Positions 1 through 10,463 of a stretch of DNA of 64,000 bases are shown in pieces (position 1 is the stretch's first letter; each line of letters starts with the position of its first letter). The stretch comes from Tilletiaria anomala UBC 951 (lineage: Eukaryota > Basidiomycota > Exobasidiomycetes > Georgefischeriales > Tilletiariaceae). The notes under the pieces are model-generated. The model was given only the letters and a program-made list of their open reading frames with translations, made no database searches and had not been told where the DNA came from. The stretch spans positions 53,192-117,191 of the forward strand of contig NW_013546969.1 of NCBI RefSeq assembly GCF_000711695.1. The letters are read 5' to 3'. The position numbers and the translations under genes are program-made.

Positions 1-2792
1 GAGAACGTTGCCATACATTTGCACGTCGCGAAGGATGTGCGCTCGCTTGCAAGTGCCGAGGTCGTGGGCGCAGAAACCTCGTACCCATTCGAAGTCGTCT
101 TTGCCGATGGAGTGGAAATGCTCGCAGCTTCAGGACCTCTGGATCGTATTCGCTGGGTCACTGCGATTGAGTGAGTAGGCTTCTCTTGACAGGATCACTG
201 TGTCGGCATCTGATCATGTTGGGTTCCTAGTGGTGTTCTGCGACAGAGGAAAGCGAGCATGCGGACTGCATCACATGTGCTCCAGCCTGCCGCGGATCTA
301 CCTGGTTCGCAGTTCCCGACATCCATCTCAGAACCTCTTCTACGCCCCGTCACAACTGCGCCGGTATCCGTCCAAGAGGATCACTCCATCCAGTCCATAC
401 CTCCGAATCTGAAGCGCTCGGCATCTCCAGCGCTGAAACGGATTGCATCGTCCCTCTTCCACCACGACGATTTCGTATCGGCCCCATCACAGGCTGGAAG
501 CGTTCGCAGCGCAAGGAGCAGGCTCTGGGCTCACGGGCGATCCTTCTCCGAGCTGGCGCCGTCAGAGTCGGCGAGTCAGATTGAAGCTAAGGAATGGCAT
601 TCGGCTGTTACGCTCAATCCTCAAATGTCTCCTCAGAAAAGACCACTTCCCGAGCCTGAGACAGGCACAACTCTCATGAACGTCCCAATATGTCCCCAGC
701 CACAGACGGCCCAAGCCCCGCGTCCTGCGTTCGTAGCGCTCACCGAAAGTATCGCGAGCGTCAACATGGAGGCGGAGGTGCGCGCGCGCCGCCGGCAGCT
801 GAATTCTTCGCTTAACCCTCAGTTTCCTGAGAGCGCTGCGACAGGCTTTTACACAGCAGAAAAGGAGCTTCCTTCCCTTCCGAAGGCGAAACGCGCCCAC
901 TTTGGCGGTCAACTACCCGATGCGGAACATGTGCGCACGCAAGCGGAGCACGAGGCTTTTCCAGGCGCTTGGGCGCCAAGTGCAATGCACGCCATGCCTC
1001 AAAAGGCCAATCTGAATGAGGTTTCTCAGCGTCAAGAGCAGCGCCATCCGGATGTCAGTCGATACCTGGCAGATCTGAACGCCTGGCTTGATAAGGACCT
1101 TGCCAAGCGTGAGGAAAACTGGCAGGATGTCAGCGCCAGCATCGAACGCCTGAACCGTGACATCGCTGCGCTGAAAGAAGGTACCTCTGCACCACTGGTG
1201 TCCAAGGATCGCAAGATGGACAGGTCGAATAAGCTGCTACAGACGAAAGACCTCACAGAAGGCAAAGAAGAGGCCGATCAGGACGATCAGCTGCAGAAGA
1301 AGAATCCTCCAGGGCGTACAGAGTCTGCCAAGCTCATGTTCGGCCATGGCGGACAGTGGACGAATGCGCCCTGGCAAGAGCACTCATCCGCTGCGGTGAC
1401 AGAGAATGAGGGTGCTGCCAAGCCAGATAGCAAGGATCGAGCGTTGCAGCCGACGCAAGCTCGGGTTATTGGCCAAAAACTTTCCATTTCGAAAGAAGTT
1501 GCGACCAGCACAGGCGATTCCAAAGCGCCTCTTGAGGATAGCGAAGCAGGCACCAGTCCTGAAAAGGGGTGCGAAACAGCGAAGGGTCCGGCCACGAAGC
1601 ATGTGAAAAGCAGTGAATCCCACACTGACCCGAAAATGCCCGCTGTGGCAAAGCGAGAGACAGAGGCTAAAGACACAGCTGCTAATAGCGGCGTGAACGC
1701 GAAGTCGGCGGCTTCACTAGCCGCCATGGCCACGGCTTTGGAAGCCATTATGAGCGACATGGTCAAGAAGAAGGAGGAGAAAGCGAGGCGACGAGAGGAG
1801 AAAGCGAGTGCATATGCTGCGGTCCAGCGCCAGGCGCAGGAGACACGAGAACAGGAGAAACGTGCTTTGCTCAATGCTGTTGTGAGCCAGGTGAGTGGAT
1901 CAATGCAAATGTTCATGATACCCAACTTCTAGACTGAACGCGCTGTACGCCCTACCAGCTGGCCGACTTCCAAGACCGAAATCTGACGGAGCAGGCTCAC
2001 AAAGCACGGCAGATGGATCCCAAGAGCGGTGAGCGCGGAGTCCGATGCATTTGGGCCTGACCTTCGTCTGATACGCTTCGTGCATCTGCTATCCTTCGTC
2101 GCTTCGCAGCCATCGAGGCGCTAGTCGCGTCGCTGAACGCGGCCAAGCAGAGCGAGGCGGACGCGCTGGCGACGGCCGACAAGGCAATCAAAGACATGAC
2201 GGCCGAGTTGCTGCGCAAGTCAGGCGAGCAGCATGTCAAGCTTGTCGCTGCCGTCAACTCGGCTGCGAGCGAGATGCTGCACCATCACGTGAGTTGCTAC
2301 ATGCGGGTTGTCTTGTTTCCTGGTGGATGGCTGACGGCGCCCGGTTCGTCCCCCTGCACAATTGGATCTGCGCAGGTCGCATCGCATGCTGAAGAGCTAA
2401 AGAAGGTGCTAGGACGAGATGTGCAGCGGATGTTTGAAGAGGTGGGCAGGATCCGCGAGACCAAGAGGGCGCTGGAGCATGAGATCGGCGAGCTGTTTGC
2501 GCTCAAGGCCAAGTACTTTGGCAGTTCAGTTTTCAAAGCTGCTCCCGCTGGTGCGAAATCGTTGCCTGCGCCCACACTTGGGTTTGGAAAGCATCTCGCG
2601 GCGCCAGCTTCAGGCCATGCCACTCCTGCTGCTCCAAAGCCGGCGGCAGTAGCAGCTGCATGGGCGAGTCGGAACACGCCGTCGCCGAGCAAAGCAACTG
2701 CGCCGCCAGCAGGTAGCCCGAATGCAAAAGCAAAGGCGCCAGCGACGGCATCTAGAAATATGGGGCCCCGTCCTTACTCCTATCATTGGTGA
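1..2792 (+). CDS. PH-domain and coiled-coil protein, 5' end outside window
   Basis: The window opens inside this gene. Proposed exons are 1-170, 231-1890, 1959-2028, 2110-2288 and 2376-2792, giving 831 visible residues in one frame. The first visible residues end in DRIRWVTAID, the typical last helix of a pleckstrin-homology domain (arginine, then WV..I), so the PH domain lies mostly upstream. A long Ser/Pro/Ala-rich, probably disordered middle follows. A strongly charged helix (KKKEEKARRREEK region, about residues 568-610) runs into a further predicted coiled coil and an Ala/Pro/Lys-rich tail ending YSYHW. The 171-230 intron was chosen because TTCCTAG at 230 is the only nearby acceptor that restores the frame. 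The family is known for membrane or phosphoinositide association; the exact role is not recognisable. Confidence 0.7.
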
Positions 2793-3486
2793 CATGCCGG
2801 GCCCGATTGACTATCTATTCCTCCTGTGCACTGAACCGCCAGTCAGCGACGCGTTTTGTGTAAAAAAAACGCTTTCAGCTAATTTATTCAGACCCGTTGA
2901 CTCGACGCGGCATTACGTAGCTGCGGCTAGTGATATTTTGGTGTGAGCATTGACTCGGTGCTTGTTGATGTGAGTGTTTTGTCGAGGCACCTGGGCCGCA
3001 GGAGTTCACATATCGGTGGATAGCGTGAGTCGCCGCGGATGCCGACATGTGCCCTTGTTATTGACCATCGCGATGTCCACTTCCAGCCTTTGGCTATGGA
3101 GTCCCGAGCCAACAATGCCTTATAGCTGACAATGTGACGGGACCCATCCCTAATTCCCGACACGTAACTCCTCTGTGCACCACAAGTACCTGCGCTGCTT
3201 CTTTTCTCTGGGATGTCGATAGGGGATGGAAATTGGAAGTCACCCGGGTTGGGTGGCAGGTGCCAGACTTTTCTATCGGCGACCTTTTGCTGGAGAAAAG
3301 ACGCCGATGGCTGTCACGTCGCTCCTCTCCGCGACATCCGATGCGTCGCTCTCGTACGATAGCTGCAGCCTTTTCCCCTTGATCATTGAATAACACCGCC
3401 CATAAAACCCTTGCGGTGACATCGTCGTCCCAATCTTTGCCCCCTGCAAAAACTGAAGTCAAGCTCGTGCATCTCGCCTACACAAG
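2793..3486. other. intergenic, no gene seen
   Basis: About 690 bp between two plus-strand genes. Only short frames are present and none looks conserved. It should hold the 3' UTR of the PH-domain gene and the promoter of the membrane-protein gene; no clear motif was recognised. Confidence 0.5.
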
Positions 3487-4543
3487 ATGATAGCGCACAT
3501 CCTCGCCCCGATTGCCTCGCTCAACACCTACCTTCTCACCACGCAGCTGCACCCGACCCTTATCCCTTTCCCGCTGTTGCCATGCTTGCACGCTGCTCGC
3601 GTCAGCCTGGCCTTCCGCGGCATCGTCGCAGGGGCGCGTAAGCGGTACTCGCTTGCGAATGGAGGCAAAGAGGCGCCAAAAATGGGGCTGCTGCAGGACC
3701 TTGGCGGGTTCCTCATCATGGTACGTCGAATGGCCATCCCAAATAGCCCTTCAGAAGAATCAGAAACTGATGCCTCATTTGCTACGGCAGGCCTGGGGAG
3801 GAAGCTTTATCGTCTACTACCTTGTCCACGCCACGCCACCCCAACTGCTTTCCATCTACCCGCTGCTCAATTATCTTGGTGTCCATCTCTTGATCGGCTG
3901 TCTGCTTACAATGATCAAAGCGCCCTCAGCCGCCATGCTCGACACCGCACTACCGCTTCTAGACGGTGCGACACGCGCACATTCCATCGTAGTCGGGCTC
4001 TCCCTACCCTCTCTCGTCACGAAGTCCAGCGCTGTCTCCAACCCGGCCGCTGCGTTTGCATTGACGGAGTCGTGGACCTTCGCCCTCCTGCTGGGAACAA
4101 TCTCCGCGAGCGGCGGCGGCCAACTAGCGGGCATGCTTGGCGTATTCAATCCGGATGGCTGGGCGCTAAGCGTGCCTCCGTTCTTGCGGGCACGCACGCT
4201 GATCGACTGCGTCGACATCTGGGCACCGCTTCTTGGCGCGATCGCCCACCAGACCTTCACGCTCGCCCATCCAGTCTACGTACCCGTTATGCAGTTCCTC
4301 AACGCTGGAAAGGCGCAACCGATGCTCTCGCCCACGGGCGCGAAAGCGCTAACCACCCTTGTCGTCGCTATTGCCTTCGCGTGGCGTGCGACCATGCTCC
4401 ATTGGACGGGCGACAGCACCAGCAGTGTCTCAAAGGCTCCAGCAGCAGCCTTCAAGAGCAAGGTGCGAGTACCCGGGCAAACAGGAAAAGGCGCCAATGA
4501 GCGGACAGATGCCTGCCATCATGTAAGATCTGCCCTTACATAA
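3487..4543 (+). CDS. predicted multi-pass membrane protein, possibly TRIC-channel-like
   Basis: Two exons, 3487-3720 and 3791-4543, encode 328 residues. The intron (GTACGT...GGCAG) joins LGGFLIM to AWGGSFIVYYLV in frame. The protein has about six or seven hydrophobic stretches separated by short loops: an N-terminal pair, GGFLIMAWGGSFIVYYLV, the YPLLNYLGVHLLIGCLL region, SIVVGLSLPSLV, WTFALLLGTISASGGG, and two near the C terminus. The glycine-rich GGFL.MAWGGS.V segment followed by a PP dipeptide resembles the fungal relatives of trimeric intracellular cation (TRIC) channels, but this is from memory of the family pattern. It could instead be an uncharacterised fungal membrane family. The stop lies only 33 bp from the stop of the converging TRS130 gene. 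Confidence 0.65.
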
Positions 4544-4576
4544 GTACATGAATAGGAAATACAACACTCTCCCGTG

Positions 4577-7500
4577 CTAAGCAGGTATGACCCTTGCACC
4601 GCCCTGAGCGTTCCAATGCGCACCGGTAGGCATGTCGACCCAATATGTTGCGCGACTCCTGCGCGGGACAACGTCGACGCGGTCCGCCGCATTGTCCTGG
4701 AACGTTTCGCACGAAGGCACCGTCGCCGCTGGCCCTTGACCCTGGGCTTCCCAACGCGTGTGTCCATTCTCTTCTTTTGCTCCTAGAGCAGCAGCGGCAG
4801 GCAGAAGGCTGAGCTTCATCGCTTGCGCCTTGACGGTAACAGCCGGCAGCACCAGTGAGCCGTGGCGCAGCGGGATGAGCTGAATCTTGAACTCCTGCGC
4901 GGGAAGATCTTCGCGCGTTTGATCAAGCGACGACAGGTCAGCGGAGAGCTTGCCATGGTGCTCTCCACTGATGAGCCACGTGTCGTAGCTGCCGAGCACG
5001 TTGTACACCAGCTCGTACGACACCTGTTCCGCTTCCACCACCGATGGAGTGGGCAGCAATGGGGAACAACCTGCCTTCTCGTGCCGTGGCGATCGAGCGG
5101 GCACGTCGGTGATCTCAGATTGCGCGTCTTCAAAGTCGAGCTCTACCTCGCTCTCGGCGTACTCCGAGGAGCACGGGTTTACCGGAAGTTGCAGGCTATC
5201 ACTGCCGGCAGCAAGCGAAGGTGCAGGAGGCTCCAGCGCAGTAGGCGGTGCTGGCGGTGCGCCCCATTTGAATGTTGTCTTGATGATGAGGGTCGCGTCG
5301 CGCGGCTGGCCCACTATGAACGGCATGGGCCCGTCGGATAGCTGGAGGCGGACCGAATTGACGATGCTCATCTGCGGCACATCGACTGGAATTGAAAGTG
5401 TCCGCCACGGAAGGTCTGCTGGCTCTGCTCCAGAGTTCAACGGAACATTCTCCAGAGCACGTGCAAGCGTTTGCCTGACAACATCGATAATCGACTGTCG
5501 CTCCTCGCTCTCCTCTGCCAGGCCCCAGCGCCCGCACGTGACGTTCCAGGCGTACTCGTTGAAGTCGTCGGCAAAAATCTCACCAGTGACGGCGAAGCGC
5601 ACAACATCAAGACGCTCTTCGATGAGCCTGCCAAGCGCGCGTGTGAGACAATTTCGACGAGTTGACACCATTTTGTCTGACTGCGCATTAAGGATAGAGT
5701 CGAGAATCGAGAGGACGATGCCTCGGGCCTCCTCCACGAGCGTGCGATACCGCAGAATGAGACGCAAACCCTGACCGGGCTCGGGAGAAGCGGCTGCAGA
5801 GCGCGAAATCTTGAAGATGAACACAGCCGGCTGCTGCGGGGTCACAACTGAGTGATCAGAGGCGGTGGGTGCTTCGGCATCGAAGCCATCTGTCGAGCCC
5901 ACCAGCTCGGCACTCTGAATGCGCAGTGTGCTGATGCCTCCAGAGCTGATAGAGAATTTTGAGAAAAGACTGCTGCCACGGAAGAAATCCTGCACATTGA
6001 CGCCGAGCGGTAGAGCGATGCGAAGGTCGACACGCCGGCGAAAGTGCCGTGTGATCTCGGGTCGCTGCTGGGTGATGTAGTCGATAGTGATCGTCATTCG
6101 TAGAACTCCATCAGGCGAAGCCTCATGTAGGGGAACGAGGATGCGACCCGCAGATCCTTTCGCAATGCCGTGCACCTGAACCTTGTTCTGTCCTTCCACG
6201 ACCGAAAGCGGAAGCGGCGCCGTTTGACCCTCAGAAAGCTCCGCTTCAAGCAGCCCAGCGAGCGGCGTCCCATCAAGGAGGCTCAAGCCGATGTCGGCCG
6301 TTTCCACGTGGTTGCGCCCGCTCTCTATGGTCAGCTCTGCGCAACGCCGTCGATCGAGGTCTACTTCGCGCGGTAATGCGATCGTCGCATACAATGCGTC
6401 CCCATCTTCTGGTATGTTCACGAGGTACGCAGCGCCGTGGTTGCTGGCTCCTGAGATGCCTGGCACGGGTGTGGACATTGCCGCCTTACCAAAGACTTCT
6501 TGGAAGATCAGCTTGGCAACGCGCACCTGGCTCACGTCGATCACGTAGCGGCCTGGCGGCGGACTGGGGCAAAAGAGCTCAATTCGGCTTCGACCTGGGT
6601 TGAGCATGATGGAGCCAGAGGAAAACCAGAGCTGGTCGCGTTTGGCACTGGTCAGGCACAATCGGACATCGTCCACGAGGACAGGCACAGTGACAAGAGA
6701 CTCTATGGACACTTGCAGCGTGCTGCCGTCCTCATCTGGCATCTGCTCCGCCTGGCTGCTGACGGGACGGATGACAAATCCCGGGTATCCAGTGACAGGT
6801 TGCTCTTCTGCAAAGTGCTCTGCAGCCTGACGGATGCTCTGCCAAAGGTGCTCCTCTGATGCCCAGCGGAACGCCTGGCGCGAAATCGGCGTAAAAAGCA
6901 AGGGGGTGTGTTGGTCTTGCTGTTGCGACGTTGCGAGCGCCTTGGCCCGAAGCAGCATGACGGCAGACTTGGCCCACTGCTCGTCCTGAAGTTTTCCAAG
7001 CCTCTCGTGGCTCTCGAGCAGCATGACCAGCTGGTCCTCTTCGACCGAGTTCCAATTCTCCTCGCCATACGCGTCCGGCAAGGCGGTGAATGTCTCGTAT
7101 GCGTTCGCGTAGCGCCCTCGCGCAAAGTTGAGGTGGCCGAGGATACTTTGGAGAAGGATCACGTTCTTCGACTTGCCCGCGGTCATCCACGCGGTCATCT
7201 CGCGCTCAGCGAGCGCAGTGTACTGCATGTCAAAGATGCCCTCGCTCTCCAGCGCCTTGCGCAGCTCGACGTTGGACACGCCGACTCCGCAGCCCTCATC
7301 GTCCTTCAGGCCAGGTGGCAGTGCGGGCAAGGGTTGGCGGCGCACCTCGTTCTCGGGCAGCGAGTCGCGGAACGGTGGCTGTCGCGGCAGCATCGACGCC
7401 CCGATTCCAAGCTTGTCGAGCTGCCGCCGCGCAATACCGATCAGCTCGGCTTTGGCAAGGTGGAAAGCGATGCTCAGCTGCGCGTCCGTAGGGACGGATG

Positions 7501-9681
7501 ATGTGGCGCGCGCAGTGGCAGCGGCCAAATCAGCTTCGACGGACCCGGTGCTGATGGAGCCAAGGGGCGAGGGCGCGGCTCCTCCCACTGCGCCTGATGC
7601 TGCGCCTGCTACTCCCAAGCGCATCGTTGCGTCGCCCCGCTCGACAAGCCATTGGGAACACTGCTCGACGACCAGCAGGGCATTCGTGTAGACCCATGCG
7701 TCAATGTAGTTGAACGGCATACTCTGCCTGTACGCCAGCATGCGCCCGAGGCCAAGCAAGAAGGCTGCCGCCTGGCGCATGACGCCCGTCAAGCCGTGCG
7801 GCACACTTGCATCACTGAGCGCTACATGTGCGACCGGCGCAGCGGTCGACATGCGCGACAGGAGGGATGCCTGACGCGCAAAGATGTAGCAGCGGCAGTC
7901 GAACAGAGATATCTCGCCGCGCTGTAGCAGCTCGCGGTACGGCTTGCGGCTGGCGTCAAGGACAGAGGAAGAGTCGTCTCCTGCGGACAAACCGCCGAGA
8001 TGCTGGAAATACGGGTGCGATCTCTCTGTCGAGGGAATAATGCAGCAGTCAACAAGTCAGCAAGGCTGCTCTCACTGACATCACTCTGAAGGCACTCACC
8101 TTGGACACTGCTGACAATCTCTTTGTCGACATAAGCATACTGGCTCCAAGCATCTTCCAGCAGTTGCAGACCTTCAAAGCTACGCGCGAGGAACTCCCTG
8201 GCGCTCGCCCACGCACAGAAATCCCACATGCCCAACGCAGCTGACACGCCAACGCCACCACCGGCTGCTTCGCCGCCAATCTGGCCTTTGCTCTTTTCAT
8301 TCCCATTCTCGCCTGCTCCGCCCGCGTTGGCGCCGTTGCTAGCGAGAACGGTGCTGGCGAGTAAACGGGCTTTGGTGCTCTCAGCACGCGCGATCTCGGC
8401 CGTCTGTCTGCGCACGAATGTGTCGAGCGTGGCGCCGACGGAGCCCTTGATGCGGTTGAGCAGGTCGGCGAACATTGTCGGATCGACCGAGTGCCGCGGC
8501 CGCGCACCAGCCATTTGCTGTGGCTCTGCCTGCTGCTGCTGCTGCTGCTGCTGAGCGTACGAGGCGATGCTTGGTGGCAGCAGGGGTGGCAATCGCGTGA
8601 GGTGCACGATGCGGTCGCGCCGCCCTGCGCTGACGTTCGATGCGGACACCGTGCCGGGTGTTGGGGGCATGTTGAAGTCCTGTCGGAGCTTGTCGACAAC
8701 ACTGGCCATGCTCTTGGACAAGGAGGAGTAGAAGCGTCCGACTTTAGACGAAGAGGATGTGCCGCCCGGTGAGATCGAGCCGGAAGAGGGCGCCTCGCCA
8801 AGCGAGAGTGAGTGAGTGGACATAACCGTCTCGGTCGCGGCGCTAGCGCCGCTCCCTGCTGCATCCTGTGGAGAAATGAGGAGAATGAGGAATTCTGGCT
8901 CAATGTCATCTAAAGATGCTACATCGTCCACATCATCCTTGGTAGGCACCGGTGGACGCGCTTCCCCCGATGCGCCGGAGGATTTGGAGAGCAAGTCGAT
9001 CTTCAATCCACCATTGCGGATCTGTTGAGGTGCCATCTCTAAGCCTTTGGAGGATCGGAGCGTCTGCAGCCATCGTTTGATGTCTTCCTTGACGATTGTG
9101 CGGTAGTGGTCCACGTCCTGACATTGCATGGCCCATTACGGCATGCAGTCAGCAAAGCGTGTTCATGACGCTATTGAAGGAATGCAGCACTGCGTGACAC
9201 TCACATCACATACTAACAGGTAGAGGTGAAGGAACGGCCGATCGAGCATGGAGCTGGGCGGGATGAAAGCGTTGGCCTGAGCCTGTGCCGACATCAACTG
9301 CTTGTTAAGCTCGACCAGCTGAATGTCCAGGCTGGGAATCGTCCGCGGCGGCGATGGTAGTGCTGCGGCGGAGCTTGTCGACGTCGCATCTTGCAATGCT
9401 TGTGTCGTGGAAAGGACGGCGGGTCGGCGCCAGTGGAGGTTCCTCAGCGGGAACTGCGACCGAATCGAGTCGAGGACGTGAGCGCAAAAGGGACTGTGGA
9501 GCAGCTTTTCGCTAGCCGAGTAGGTGATCAGCAGTGGCTGCTGCTGGGGCTGCAGCTGCGGCCGCTGATGACCAGCTGAGCCGGCGCCACCTGTGCCTGC
9601 AGCTGCCAGTGCGCTGGACATGACCGCTGAGAGCGTCGTCAAAGCTGTGGCCGTATCTATCCGAAGCTGAGCGAGAGCCAA
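4577..9681 (-). CDS. TRS130: TRAPP II complex subunit Trs130/TRAPPC10
   Basis: Exons on the minus strand are 9681-9205, 9117-8100 and 8025-4577, giving 1647 residues. Trs130 is a TRAPP II-specific subunit that supports nucleotide exchange on Ypt31/32 (Rab11) at the late Golgi. The N terminus has the family pattern: an ITYSASE strand, ...SQFPLRNLHW, LHLYLLVCDDVDHYRTIVKEDI split by the first intron, and a further block EFLARSFEGLQLLEDAWSQY. After the second intron come LSAGDDSS and SLFDCRCYIFARQ, as in TRAPPC10. The C-terminal part is beta-rich with a conserved end (ATYWVDMPTG). Low-complexity inserts include an eight-glutamine run near residue 350 encoded by a CAG tract. The long frame before 8025 begins at a non-ATG codon, so it is an internal exon and not a start. 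Confidence 0.88.
8531..8552. repeat. CAG/CTG trinucleotide tract (polyQ in TRS130)
   Basis: The plus strand reads a run of CTG triplets; on the coding (minus) strand this is CAG and encodes eight consecutive glutamines, followed by AEPQQ, in the disordered linker of Trs130. Length polymorphism between strains would be expected. Confidence 0.8.
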
Positions 9682-10463
9682 TGGCGAGATCTCTAGTTGA
9701 ACGGTCTTAAAGCCTCAGTCCGTCGAATCGCCTATTAACATATCCTTTCTCAGCCTTCCACAGCTTTGCTCTTCACTGCACGCGTAGGCTTGAGTGTCAA
9801 AGCGAAGATAGCTGGGAATCCTGCCACTGAGGGCGATGTCGGCAGGGGGGTTGGCTTGCTATGCCGGCTCGCGGATAGTGGAGACTCGAACAACGCGCAC
9901 CAAGTGCGTTACACCGCCCGTCTACAACTGCGTCTCCGTCGCTCTCAGACTTTCAGTGTGCTTCGGCCTTTGGGTCGTTCAACAATGAGAGCGTGACATG
10001 AACAGCGCGGTGTAGTGGTATGTACAGGATGCAGTATGCGGATACCCGGTAGTCTCATAGGGCATCTGTTCTTGATATGGAGGAGAGTGGGCTCCTATGT
10101 GTGTGTGAATGCATATCAGCCACGAAAGTCAGAAACGTGACACTTCTGGTGTTAGGGTTGTTTACAGGGGCATTGCACCGAAAACAAGGACAGGACAATG
10201 CTTAGGTAAACATCCAACAATTTTTTTGATATTGCCCTCTCCACTTTTAGAACAGGCAGCAAAAAGGACATGTTGCATTTGTGCTCGCCAAATGCGTGGT
10301 GGTTCAGCGAAAGGTTCTTGGGGTACTTGGAGACCATCAGCCGCAGCAGCAAGCAGAGCATTGAATTGCATTGCATTTCATTTCATTTCATTGCAAAGGC
10401 TTGGAAACAGGCACGTATTTGTTTCGGCTTCGCATCGAAAGGGGCCTTCTTTGCCTAGCCGAC
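9682..10463. promoter_or_regulatory. divergent promoter region TRS130/NOP4
   Basis: About 780 bp lies between the start codons of two divergently oriented genes, so it must hold both promoters. No long conserved frame is present. A CATTT pentanucleotide run sits at about 10368-10392, 70-95 bp before the NOP4 ATG, and a run of seven T lies near 10221. No proven factor site is claimed. Confidence 0.5.

Noticed and set aside
1287-1925. 212-codon minus-strand frame opposite the PH-domain gene
   Set aside because: Antisense to a continuous coding exon; no family features.
3487-4500. Reading the membrane-protein gene as one unspliced 337-codon frame
   Set aside because: After 3720 the unspliced frame becomes Arg/His-rich and non-hydrophobic, whereas the spliced frame continues the transmembrane pattern.
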